Source: Burkholderia cepacia ATCC 25416 (lineage in GTDB: Bacteria > Pseudomonadota > Gammaproteobacteria > Burkholderiales > Burkholderiaceae). Taken from it: a stretch of DNA of 64,000 bases. The stretch is from NCBI RefSeq assembly GCF_001411495.1, contig NZ_CP012982.1:1612001-1676000 (forward strand), in the 5' to 3' direction. The position numbers and the translations under genes were made by a program. The notes beneath the pieces were generated by a model. That model was not told the origin of the DNA, searched no databases, and worked only from the letters and a program-made list of their open reading frames with translations. Below, piece by piece: positions 39,429 through 47,335 of the stretch (the first letter of the stretch is position 1; every line of letters begins with the position of its first letter).

Positions 39429-40991
39429 ATGGCAGAAACCGATTACGCAGTGCCCAGCGAATCCGGCCTGACGAGCCGTGTCGCCGCACATCTGCGCCGG
39501 TTCCTGCTGCCGCACCTGATCTTCTATACCGGGCTGCTGATCGCGCTGCTCCTGCTGTCCCTGTGCGGGATCGTGCTGTACGAAGGCCGCATCGACGCGC
39601 GCGACCGCTCGATCTCGATGCAGCAGAATCTCGCGCTGATGGCGTCGTGGGACATCGAGCGCAACATCGAGATCTATTCGCTGTCGCTGCAGGCCGTCGT
39701 CGAAGGCGAGAACGACCCGGATGTCGTCAAGCTGCCGATGCCGCTGCGCCGCCAGGTGCTGTTCGACCGTGCGACGACGGCCAAGTACCTCGGCGGCATC
39801 TATGTGCTCGACGCGAAGGGCGACATCGCGGTCGACGGCAAGAGCGACGTGCCGCGCAAGGCCAACTTCGGCAACGAGCCGTACTTCACGACGCACCGCG
39901 ACCATCCCGACGTCGGCCTGTACGTCAGCCCCCCGTATCATTCGCGCTTGCGCGGCGGCTCGCCGAGCATCGCGCTCAGCCGGCGGATCACGGGGCCCGA
40001 CGGCTCGTTCGGCGGCGTCGCCGTGATGTCGATCCGGCTCGAATATTTCCAGAACCTGTTCTCGCGGCTGTCGCTCGGCGATCGCGGCTCGATCGCGCTG
40101 ATCAACACCGACGGCAAGATGGTCGCGCGCGAGCCGTACGACCCGAAGATCGTCGGCCGCGACATCAGCCACGCCAGCACGTTCCGGCGGTTCATGACCG
40201 CCAACGAAGGCAGCTTCGCCGATACCGCGTCGATCGACGGCGTGCGCCGCCTCTACGTGTTCCGGCATCTCGAGCACCTGCCGCTCATCATCATGGTCGC
40301 GCGCTCGGAAGCGGATACCTACGCCGCGTGGTACGACCGTGCGATTCCGATCGGCTCGGCGATGGTTGCGCTCGCGATCGGCTTCGTCGGCCTGTCGCTG
40401 CTGCTCGACGTGCAGCTGCGCAAGCGCCACCGCGCGGAAACCGAACTGCAGGCGCTCGCGCGCACCGACGGCCTCACGGGCCTCGACAACCGCCGCATGC
40501 TCGACGTCACGCTCGCACGCGAATGGCGCCGGGCCGCGCGCTCGCAGCACGCGCTGTCGCTGCTGTTCATCGACGTCGACTACTTCAAGCGCTACAACGA
40601 CACCCAAGGGCACCAGGCCGGCGACGACGCGCTCGCCGCGGTCGGCCACTGCATCGCCGGCTGCCTGCGCCGCCCGGCCGATTACGCGGCGCGCTACGGC
40701 GGCGAGGAGTTCGTCGTCGTGCTGCCCGACGTCGATACGGACGGCGCGGCGTCGATCGCCGAGACGATCCGCACCGGCATCCTCGATCTCGGCATCCGTC
40801 ACGACGCCGGGGCAACCGGCCGCCTGACGGTGAGCATCGGCGTGACGACGAGCTATCCGGAACACGACGACGACATGCAGGCCGCGCTGAAGCTGGCCGA
40901 CGACGCGCTGTATCGCGCGAAGGAAGGCGGGCGCAACCGCATCGTCGTGCACGCGGCCCCCTCCGGCGGCCTCGCGGCGCGGCGGGCCTGA
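39429..40991 (+). CDS. Membrane diguanylate cyclase, Cache domain plus GGEEF
   Basis: Makes the second messenger c-di-GMP. From ATG 39429 it is 520 residues: a cytoplasmic tail, a first membrane segment (LPHLIFYTGLLIALLLLSLC), a periplasmic dCache-type sensor (to about residue 300, with YLGGIYVLDAKGDI and FGNEPYFTTHRD), a second membrane segment (AIPIGSAMVALAIGFVGLSLLL) and a C-terminal GGDEF domain. The active loop is GGEEF at 424-428, and an inhibitory I-site RxxD sits five residues before (R415-P-A-D418), so product feedback is expected. The start is uncertain; ATG 39408 is possible. The ligand of the sensor is unknown. An exact FNR-type box lies upstream. Confidence 0.9.
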   Translation: MAETDYAVPSESGLTSRVAAHLRRFLLPHLIFYTGLLIALLLLSLCGIVLYEGRIDARDRSISMQQNLALMASWDIERNIEIYSLSLQAVVEGENDPDVVKLPMPLRRQVLFDRATTAKYLGGIYVLDAKGDIAVDGKSDVPRKANFGNEPYFTTHRDHPDVGLYVSPPYHSRLRGGSPSIALSRRITGPDGSFGGVAVMSIRLEYFQNLFSRLSLGDRGSIALINTDGKMVAREPYDPKIVGRDISHASTFRRFMTANEGSFADTASIDGVRRLYVFRHLEHLPLIIMVARSEADTYAAWYDRAIPIGSAMVALAIGFVGLSLLLDVQLRKRHRAETELQALARTDGLTGLDNRRMLDVTLAREWRRAARSQHALSLLFIDVDYFKRYNDTQGHQAGDDALAAVGHCIAGCLRRPADYAARYGGEEFVVVLPDVDTDGAASIAETIRTGILDLGIRHDAGATGRLTVSIGVTTSYPEHDDDMQAALKLADDALYRAKEGGRNRIVVHAAPSGGLAARRA

Positions 40992-41018
40992 CCGGGCCTG
41001 ACCGGGCCTGACCGGGCC
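40984..41018. repeat. 10-base tandem repeat over the cyclase stop codon
   Basis: GGGCCTGACC occurs three times in tandem plus a partial fourth. The first copy contains the TGA stop of the cyclase. Slippage here would alter only untranslated sequence or extend the C-terminus if the first copy were disturbed. Confidence 0.8.
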
Positions 41019-41159
41019 GCCGCCGGGCGACGGCAGGGCAGCTGGCCGGCCACTGTCGCCGCCCGCGCGCAAAATCGCCGACAATGTCGCCTCGACACGC
41101 CGCCGCGCGGCTGCCTGGCCCGGCCGGCCCGCGCGGGTGCGCGGCCGCTTCGCACCACC

Positions 41160-42545
41160 ATGAGACTCAAGGCAAAGATCTTCCTTCTGGCCATCGTGCC
41201 GTTCCTGCTCGCGATCGCCGGCATCGGTTTCGGCGTGCGCCAGCAGGCGACGTCCCTCGCGCGCACGCAGCACGCGACGATCCAGGCCGCGTACATGTCG
41301 AGCAAGGAGGTCGAGCTCAAGCACTACGTCGAGCTCGCGACGAGCGCGATCATGCCGCTCTACGACGCGAGCGGCCGCAACGCGCGCGACGACGCGCTGC
41401 TGCGTACGCAGGCGCTCGCGATGCTGCAGAAGATGGATTTCGGCCCGGACGGTTACTTCTTCGTGTACGACCTGCACGGCAATTCCCTGATGCATCCGCG
41501 CGAGCCCGAGCGGGTCGGCCACAACTACTGGTCGATGCGCGACCCGCAGGGCGCGCTGACGATCCAGAAGCTGATCGGCGCGGCGTCGAGCGGCGGCGGC
41601 TATGTGCGCTACGCGTGGCAGCGGCCGTCGACGGGCCGCGTCGCGCCGAAGCTGGGCTACGTCATCGCGCTCGAACGCTGGGGCTGGATGGTCGGCACCG
41701 GCATCTATCTCGACGATGTCGACACCGCGCTGCAGCGCATCGACGCGCGCGCGTCCGCGAACATCGAGCGCACGATGAGCTGGCTCACCGCGATCGCGCT
41801 CACGGGTGCCGCCGCGATCGCCGTGTGCGCGCTGGTGCTGAACGTCAGCGAGTCGCGCAGCGCCGACGCGAAGCTCAAGCTGCTTGCGCAGCGCGTCGTC
41901 GAATCGCAGGAGCAGGAGCGGGCGCGGCTGTCACGCGAGCTGCATGACGGGATCAGCCAGATGATGGTATCGGCGAAGCTGATGCTCGAATCCGCGCTCG
42001 CGCGCTTCGAACGCGGCACCGCGCGCATGCCCGAGGCCGAGCAGGCGCTGACATCGGGCGTCGTGCGGCTCGGCGACACGCTGCGTGAAGTGCGGCGCAT
42101 CTCGCATGCGCTGCGCCCCGCGATGCTCGACGATCTCGGCCTCGCGGCGGCGCTCGAGCAGCTGGTGCGCGAGCTCGGCGCCGAAAGCGGCATCGACATC
42201 GGTTACACGCAGGTCGCGCACAGCGGCGCCCGGCCGCTGCCCGCGGCGGTCAACACCGCGCTGTTCCGGATCGCGCAGGAAGCGTTGAGCAACATCGTGC
42301 ATCATGCGCGGGCGTCGCGCGCGGCCGTCACGCTCGACGTCGGTGCGCAATCCGTCACGCTGACCATCGCCGACAACGGCTGCGGCTTCGACGCCGAACG
42401 CTCGCAGGCCGACGTGCGCCACGGCATCGGCCTGCGCAACATGCGCGAGCGCCTCGACGCGCTCGGCGGCACGCTGACGATCACGTCGCAGGTCGGCCAC
42501 ACGATCGTCGCCGCGCGCGTGCCGCTGCCAGGCGCCGCGTCATGA
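41160..42545 (+). CDS. Sensor histidine kinase, Cache-containing, NarX/UhpB (HisKA_3) type
   Basis: A 461-residue inner-membrane kinase. Membrane segment 1 is at residues 7-27 (IFLLAIVPFLLAIAGIGFGV). A periplasmic single Cache domain follows, with the family segment DGYFFVYDLHGNSLMHP. The second membrane segment is near 208-228. The cytoplasmic part has the HisKA_3 box with phospho-acceptor H262 (SRELHDGISQMM) and a HATPase_c domain with IADNGCGFD and GIGLRNMRERLDALGG. It lies 29 bases before the response regulator gene. DUF/sCache_2 sensors often bind carboxylates; no ligand is shown. Confidence 0.9.
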   Translation: MRLKAKIFLLAIVPFLLAIAGIGFGVRQQATSLARTQHATIQAAYMSSKEVELKHYVELATSAIMPLYDASGRNARDDALLRTQALAMLQKMDFGPDGYFFVYDLHGNSLMHPREPERVGHNYWSMRDPQGALTIQKLIGAASSGGGYVRYAWQRPSTGRVAPKLGYVIALERWGWMVGTGIYLDDVDTALQRIDARASANIERTMSWLTAIALTGAAAIAVCALVLNVSESRSADAKLKLLAQRVVESQEQERARLSRELHDGISQMMVSAKLMLESALARFERGTARMPEAEQALTSGVVRLGDTLREVRRISHALRPAMLDDLGLAAALEQLVRELGAESGIDIGYTQVAHSGARPLPAAVNTALFRIAQEALSNIVHHARASRAAVTLDVGAQSVTLTIADNGCGFDAERSQADVRHGIGLRNMRERLDALGGTLTITSQVGHTIVAARVPLPGAAS

Positions 42546-42574
42546 CGCGCCCCATCACAGGAGACCTTTCACGC

Positions 42575-43219
42575 ATGAGCGCCCCCGACACCGCCCGGCC
42601 CGTCGCCCGACTGCTGCTCGTCGACGATCACCCGCTCGTGCGCGACGGCTTGCGGATGCGGCTCGAAGCGGCCGACCTGTCCGTGGTCGGCGAAGCCGGC
42701 AACGCCGACGAGGCGCTCGCGCTCGCCGCGTCGCTCGAACCCGATCTCGCGCTGATGGACATCGGCATGAACGGCATGAACGGCATCACGCTCGCGGGCG
42801 TGTTTCACGAACGCTTTCCGGGCATCCGCGTGCTGATGCTGTCGATGCACGACAACGTCGAATACGTGACGCAGGCCGTGCGTGCCGGCGCGAGCGGCTA
42901 CCTGCTGAAGGATTCGCCCGCGAGCGAGATCGTGCGCGCGATCGGCACGGTGCTGGCGGGCCAGACGTTCTTCAGCGAAGGGCTCGCCGCGCGGATGATC
43001 CACGCGAGCACGACCGCGTCGCCGCTCGACCGGCTCACGCCGCGCGAACGCGACATCCTCGACGCGCTGGCTGAAGGGCTGTCGAGCAAGCAGATCGCGC
43101 AGCAGACAGGGCTGTCGGTGCGCACGGTCGAGACGCACCGGCTCAACCTGAAGCGCAAGCTGGAGATCGAGGGGCAGGCCGAGCTGATCAAGTTCGCGGT
43201 CGAGCATCGGCGAAGGTAG
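42575..43219 (+). CDS. NarL/FixJ-family response regulator
   Basis: A 214-residue DNA-binding response regulator, partner of the preceding kinase. The receiver domain has acidic residues D17/D18 (LLVDDHPLVRDGL) and phospho-acceptor D62 (LALMDIGMNG). The C-terminal LuxR-type helix-turn-helix reads LTPRERDILDALAEGLSSKQIAQQTGLSVRTVETH. The ATG at 42575 is chosen because AGGAGA lies 9 bases upstream; the start at 42542 overlaps the kinase stop (ATGA) but lacks a ribosome site and adds residues before the receiver. Confidence 0.92.
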   Translation: MSAPDTARPVARLLLVDDHPLVRDGLRMRLEAADLSVVGEAGNADEALALAASLEPDLALMDIGMNGMNGITLAGVFHERFPGIRVLMLSMHDNVEYVTQAVRAGASGYLLKDSPASEIVRAIGTVLAGQTFFSEGLAARMIHASTTASPLDRLTPRERDILDALAEGLSSKQIAQQTGLSVRTVETHRLNLKRKLEIEGQAELIKFAVEHRRR

Positions 43220-43268
43220 GTCGGCGCCGCGATCTGCTGCAAAAGGCTCGGCCGGCCGGCAAGGCATA

Positions 43269-44792
43269 TCAATCCGACCGTGAAGACGTCATACACGCCG
43301 CCGTCGCGCCCCCCGATTGCTTCTTCGTTTCACGCCGCATCATCAGCATCACAGCAACACCCACACTGAGGATTCCGGAACACAGGACCGCGATCGAAAA
43401 ACCGTGCGCCATCGCATCCCGATACGCGCCAAGCAGCGCCGGCTGTCCCGCTGCAAACACATGCTCCATCACCGCCTGCCGCGCCAGCGTATCCGCTTGC
43501 GCGCTGCCGGCCGCTTGCATCGCGGCCGTCATCCGGTGCAGCGCACCGACGCTCATCATGCTGCCGAGCACCGCGATGCCCATGCTCATCCCCGTCTGGC
43601 GCAACGCGTTCATCGTCGCCGACGCCATGCCCGCACGCTCGGCCGGCGCGAGTTCCATCACGGTCATGCCGGTCGCGGGCACCGCGAGCCCCATGCCGAC
43701 CCCGAGCACCGCCAGCGCGATGCCGACGGGCACATACGGCGTTCCCGCACCGAAGCCCGCCATGACCGCGAGCATCGCGCCGACCAGGCCATACCCGGCC
43801 ACCATCAGCGCGTGCAACGGAATGCGCGCCGCGATGCGCCCGAACAGCATCGACGTGATCGCCGTCATCACGAACTGCGGCATCAGTTGCCAGCCGGCGG
43901 CGGCGGGCGTGCGGCCCTGCGCCTGCTGCAGGAACAGCGACAGGAAGAACAGGCTGCTGTACCCCGAGAACCCGAGCACGAACGACGCGAGATTGGCGCG
44001 CACCAGTCGCCGGTCGCGAAACAGCCAGACCGGCAGCAGCGGCCGCTCGACGCGCGTTTCGACACGCACGAACACGACGAACGCCACCGCGGCGCCCGCG
44101 AGCGGCGCGAGCACCTTCACGTGCGACGCGCCGGCTTCGCCGATGCCGATCAGCCCGTACGTGAGCAACCCGAGCCAGGCCACGCTCAGCGCCTGGCCGA
44201 GCGGATCGAACGCCGCGTGCTGCGGATGCCGGCGCTCCGGAATGCCCCACGCGCCGAGCAGCACGGTCACGATGCCGATCGGCACGTTGACGAGGAAGAT
44301 GTCCTGCCATCCGCCATGCTCGACGAGCAGCCCCCCCACCAGCGGCCCGAGGATCAGCGCGAGTGCGCTGAACGCGGACCATCCGCCGATCGCGCGGGCG
44401 CGCTCGCGCGCATCGGGAAACGCATGCGTGAGGATCGGCATCGCGCCCGGTATCAGCAACGCGCCGGCGAGCCCCTGGATCGCGCGCCCGATCAACAGCG
44501 GCTCGAGCCGGCTCGCGCATGCGCAGACCACCGACCCGGCCGTGAACAGAACCACGCTGGCGAGCCACACGCGCTTGTGTCCGTAGCGATCGCCGAGCGG
44601 GCCGGCCGACAGCATGAACGCCGACAACGCGAGCGCGTACGCGTTGACGACCCACTGAAGGCCACCGATGTCGGTATCGAGCGCCGTCTGCAGCGTCGGC
44701 AACGCGACGTTGACGATGCTGATGTCGAGCGTGGCGAGAAAGGTGCCGAGACAGGCGGCCAGGACGAGTGCGGCGCGACGGTAGCGAGGCAT
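43269..44792 (-). CDS. MFS multidrug efflux transporter, DHA2 (EmrB/QacA) family
   Basis: Proton-driven exporter of 507 residues with about 14 membrane helices. Motif A is GPLGDRYGHKRVW; the DHA2 signature LGPLVGGLLVEHGGWQDIFLVNVPIG follows helix 5. The N-terminus (CLGTFLATLDISIVNVALPTLQ) is typical, with the conserved Asp in helix 1. The ATG at 44792 is used; the frame extends much further upstream but has no membrane protein character there. It is divergent from a TetR gene and the gap holds a TetR-type inverted repeat. Substrate is unknown. Confidence 0.9.
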   Translation of the reverse strand: MPRYRRAALVLAACLGTFLATLDISIVNVALPTLQTALDTDIGGLQWVVNAYALALSAFMLSAGPLGDRYGHKRVWLASVVLFTAGSVVCACASRLEPLLIGRAIQGLAGALLIPGAMPILTHAFPDARERARAIGGWSAFSALALILGPLVGGLLVEHGGWQDIFLVNVPIGIVTVLLGAWGIPERRHPQHAAFDPLGQALSVAWLGLLTYGLIGIGEAGASHVKVLAPLAGAAVAFVVFVRVETRVERPLLPVWLFRDRRLVRANLASFVLGFSGYSSLFFLSLFLQQAQGRTPAAAGWQLMPQFVMTAITSMLFGRIAARIPLHALMVAGYGLVGAMLAVMAGFGAGTPYVPVGIALAVLGVGMGLAVPATGMTVMELAPAERAGMASATMNALRQTGMSMGIAVLGSMMSVGALHRMTAAMQAAGSAQADTLARQAVMEHVFAAGQPALLGAYRDAMAHGFSIAVLCSGILSVGVAVMLMMRRETKKQSGGATAACMTSSRSD

Positions 44793-44821
44793 GGCGGTCG
44801 GCCCTTCACGGGCACGAAGAT

Positions 44822-44840
44822 GAGAATGATTCGCATCATA
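44822..44840. promoter_or_regulatory. Possible Fur box
   Basis: A 19-base stretch, GAGAATGATTCGCATCATA, agrees with the classic Fur consensus at 13 of 19 positions and has ATGAT/ATCAT inverted arms. It lies in the efflux pump promoter, next to the TetR repeat. Iron control is a possibility only. Confidence 0.35.
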
Positions 44841-44843
44841 TAT

Positions 44844-44862
44844 ACCGACTGACCGTCGGTCA
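44844..44862. promoter_or_regulatory. TetR-type operator between efflux pump and tetR
   Basis: Two nested inverted repeats: ACCGAC-N5-GTCGGT (44844-44860) and TGACC-N3-GGTCA (44850-44862). Sites of this kind, TGACCGNCGGTCA-like, are usual for TetR-family repressors; the adjacent tetR product probably binds here. Confidence 0.6.
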
Positions 44863-44936
44863 ATGGATTGCGTTGGCCGTGAACGGGGCGCTGGCCTAAA
44901 CTGCGGGCTTTGCACGAACGGGCGTCGAGCCGCGCG

Positions 44937-45578
44937 ATGACGGACAGGACAAAGGCAGGAATCACGACAGGAAAGGACGACGCGCCGGCGGGCAAGCTGC
45001 CGCGCACAAAGCCGGCGGAAGTGCGCCTCGAGGAGCTGATGGCCGCGGCCGAGAGGCTGTTCCTCGCGCAGGGCGTGGAAGCGACGACCATCAGCGAGAT
45101 CGTCGAGCACGCGCAGGTGGCGAAGGGCACGTTCTACCACTACTTCGAATCGAAATCCGACATGCTCGCCGCGCTCGCGCAGCGCTACACGGCGTCGTTC
45201 CTCGACCGTTTGCAGCACGCCGTGGACGCGTGCGACGCCGACGACTGGCTCGCGCGCCTGCGCGCGTGGATCCGCACCAACATCGAAACCTACGCGGCGA
45301 CCTACCGCACGCACGACATCGTCTACGCGAATCACCATCACCACGATCGCGCGAATGCCGACAAGAACGCGATCCTCGAACAGCTCGGCGAGATTCTCGA
45401 CGGCGGCGCACGGGCCGGCACCTGGCGGCTCGCGCACCCACAGGTCACCGCGCTGCTGATCTATGCGGGCGTGCACGGCGCGACCGACCACATCATCGCG
45501 GCGCCGGAAACGGATCGCACCGCGTTCGTCGACGCGGTGGTCGACGATTGCCTGCGGATGCTCGGCGTCGGCACCTGA
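44937..45578 (+). CDS. TetR-family transcriptional regulator
   Basis: A 213-residue repressor. After a basic, low-complexity N-terminal tail the TetR helix-turn-helix reads AERLFLAQGVEATTISEIVEHAQVAKGTFYHYFESK (about residues 37-72). A helical ligand domain follows with a His-rich stretch NHHHHDRAN, which could bind metal. The ATG at 44937 is preferred to a TTG at 44910. It is divergent from the DHA2 pump and presumably represses it, with inducer probably a pump substrate. Confidence 0.87.
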   Translation: MTDRTKAGITTGKDDAPAGKLPRTKPAEVRLEELMAAAERLFLAQGVEATTISEIVEHAQVAKGTFYHYFESKSDMLAALAQRYTASFLDRLQHAVDACDADDWLARLRAWIRTNIETYAATYRTHDIVYANHHHHDRANADKNAILEQLGEILDGGARAGTWRLAHPQVTALLIYAGVHGATDHIIAAPETDRTAFVDAVVDDCLRMLGVGT

Positions 45579-45609
45579 CGCACGGCAACGCATCAGGCAC
45601 CCGAAGGCG

Positions 45610-45641
45610 AATGCCGTTCAGTCACGCTGAACGGCATTTTT
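45610..45641 (+). terminator. Intrinsic terminator after tetR
   Basis: A 12-base perfect stem (AATGCCGTTCAG, loop TCACG) followed by a T-rich run, 32 bases after the tetR stop. Confidence 0.85.
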
Positions 45642-45851
45642 CATTGGTGCCATCGCAAAGTGACAATTGTTCATCTTACGAATTGTTGACGCCAGTAGGA
45701 TTCGTTCTGTCCAAGTGTAACCAAGCCGAAAACATAATATTCGGCCGTGTGATGCCTTTTCGGGTCGCCGTTGGATGTCGCGTCGCGCTGTCAACGGATA
45801 TCGCGTCGGCGTCGTATCACCATCCAGATCGATTCTTTCTGAAACCAAAAC

Positions 45852-46400
45852 ATGCAAACCAAACTCATCACCGCCGTGTTGTTCGTGGCTGCAGCCACTG
45901 CGTCGCAAATCGCATCCGCAGCCGACGGCACAATCACGTTCAACGGCAGCGTTACCGCGCAAACCTGCACGATCAACGGCAACGGCAGCGGCTCGAACAA
46001 CTTCAATGTGCCGCTGCAATCGGTGGCGACCAGCGCGCTGGCCGCCGCAGGCCAGTGGGCCAACCGCACGCCCTTCAACATCGCGCTGACGGCCTGCACG
46101 CCGGCGTCGGGCAACGTCCACACCTACTTCGAACCGGGCCCGACGGTCGACACCGCCACCGGCAACCTGATCCTGGCCGCCGGCGGCGCGACCAACGTCG
46201 AGATCCAGCTGCTGAACGGCGACGGCACCTATTCGCCTATCAAGATCGGCGCAGCTGACGCCTCGCAAAACTCGAAGTCAGTCGCAATCAGCTCGACCGG
46301 CACCGCCACGCTGAACTACTACGCGCAGTACTTCGCAACCGGCGCTGCAACGGCAGGCGCGGCGACGTCGAGCGTGATGTACTCGCTCGTTTATCAGTAA
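45852..46400 (+). CDS. fimA: Major fimbrial subunit, type 1 (FimA-like)
   Basis: A 182-residue pilin. The signal peptide is MQTKLITAVLFVAAATASQI (cut near SAA/DGT). The mature protein has the fimbrial fold: two cysteines for the disulfide (AQTCTING and LTACTPAS), alternating hydrophobic strands and a penultimate Tyr (SLVYQ), the chaperone-recognition end. It is first in a plus-strand chaperone-usher operon. The upstream 210 bases are AT-richer and carry TAATAT and a GCCGAA/TTCGGC repeat, so a promoter there is likely, but no clear -35 is seen. Confidence 0.9.
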   Translation: MQTKLITAVLFVAAATASQIASAADGTITFNGSVTAQTCTINGNGSGSNNFNVPLQSVATSALAAAGQWANRTPFNIALTACTPASGNVHTYFEPGPTVDTATGNLILAAGGATNVEIQLLNGDGTYSPIKIGAADASQNSKSVAISSTGTATLNYYAQYFATGAATAGAATSSVMYSLVYQ

Positions 46401-46489
46401 CCAATCACTTAGTTATACATAGCAAGATCGGGCGGAGCGGCACGACGTCGCACCGCCCCTCGTGCTCGCTACCTGCATCGATCTCCATC

Positions 46490-47263
46490 ATGAAGCTTCG
46501 AAATACACTCCGGCGCGCGATCGCCACCGCATGCGCCGCATGGCTCGGCAACCTGGCAACGCCCGCCGATGCATCGGTGGTGATCGGTGGCACGCGCGTA
46601 ATCTATGCCGCGAGCGAATCCGAGGTCACGCTCAAGCTGTCGAACGCCGGCCAGTCGCCCGCGCTCGTGCAGTCGTGGGTCGATACAGGTGACGTGCGCG
46701 GCGCGCCGTCCACGACCAAGGTGCCCTTCACCGTCACGCCGCCGATCTCGCGGATCGATCCGTCCAAATCGCAGACGCTGCGCATCGTCTACACCGGCGA
46801 ACCCATGCCGCACGATCACGAGTCGGTGTTCTGGCTCAACGTGCTCGAGGTGCCGCCCAAGCCGAGCGCGGCGGACGCGGACATGAACCGTATCCAGCTC
46901 GCATTCCGTTCGCGCATCAAGCTGTTCTATCGTCCGGAAAAACTCGCGGGTTCATCGGCCGATGCGCCGGCGCAGCTCACCTGGCGGCTCACACAGGCCG
47001 ACGGCAAGCCGGCCATCGAGGCGCACAACCCGACGCCGTTCCATGTGTCGCTGACCACGATCAGCGTGCAGTCGGGCGGACGCAGCGCAATCTTCGACGA
47101 TGGCGGCATGGTCGGGCCGGGCGAGACGCGCGCCTTCCCGCTGAAAGGCGATGTGCCCGGCTCGGCCGGCGCCAGCGTGCGTTACACGACGCTGAACGAC
47201 TACGGCGGCTCGGTCATCGGCGAGACGCCATTGCGGTCAGACACCGCCGCACCGTCGCGATGA
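46490..47263 (+). CDS. fimC: Periplasmic fimbrial chaperone (FimC/PapD-like)
   Basis: A 257-residue periplasmic chaperone. A signal peptide is at the start, followed by the PapD-like domain: GGTRVIYAASESEVTLKLSN. The chaperone signature is FRSRIKLFYRPEKLAG, and the EVPPKPS stretch is the variable loop. It delivers pilin subunits by donor-strand complementation to the usher. It lies 89 bases after fimA and 72 bases before the usher gene. Confidence 0.93.
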   Translation: MKLRNTLRRAIATACAAWLGNLATPADASVVIGGTRVIYAASESEVTLKLSNAGQSPALVQSWVDTGDVRGAPSTTKVPFTVTPPISRIDPSKSQTLRIVYTGEPMPHDHESVFWLNVLEVPPKPSAADADMNRIQLAFRSRIKLFYRPEKLAGSSADAPAQLTWRLTQADGKPAIEAHNPTPFHVSLTTISVQSGGRSAIFDDGGMVGPGETRAFPLKGDVPGSAGASVRYTTLNDYGGSVIGETPLRSDTAAPSR

Positions 47264-47335
47264 TGCGCGACTGACTCTCTTCCATTGCGCGAGGCGCGGG
47301 TAGCGCGCCACGTCCTTTCCACAGCAAGACCAAGC

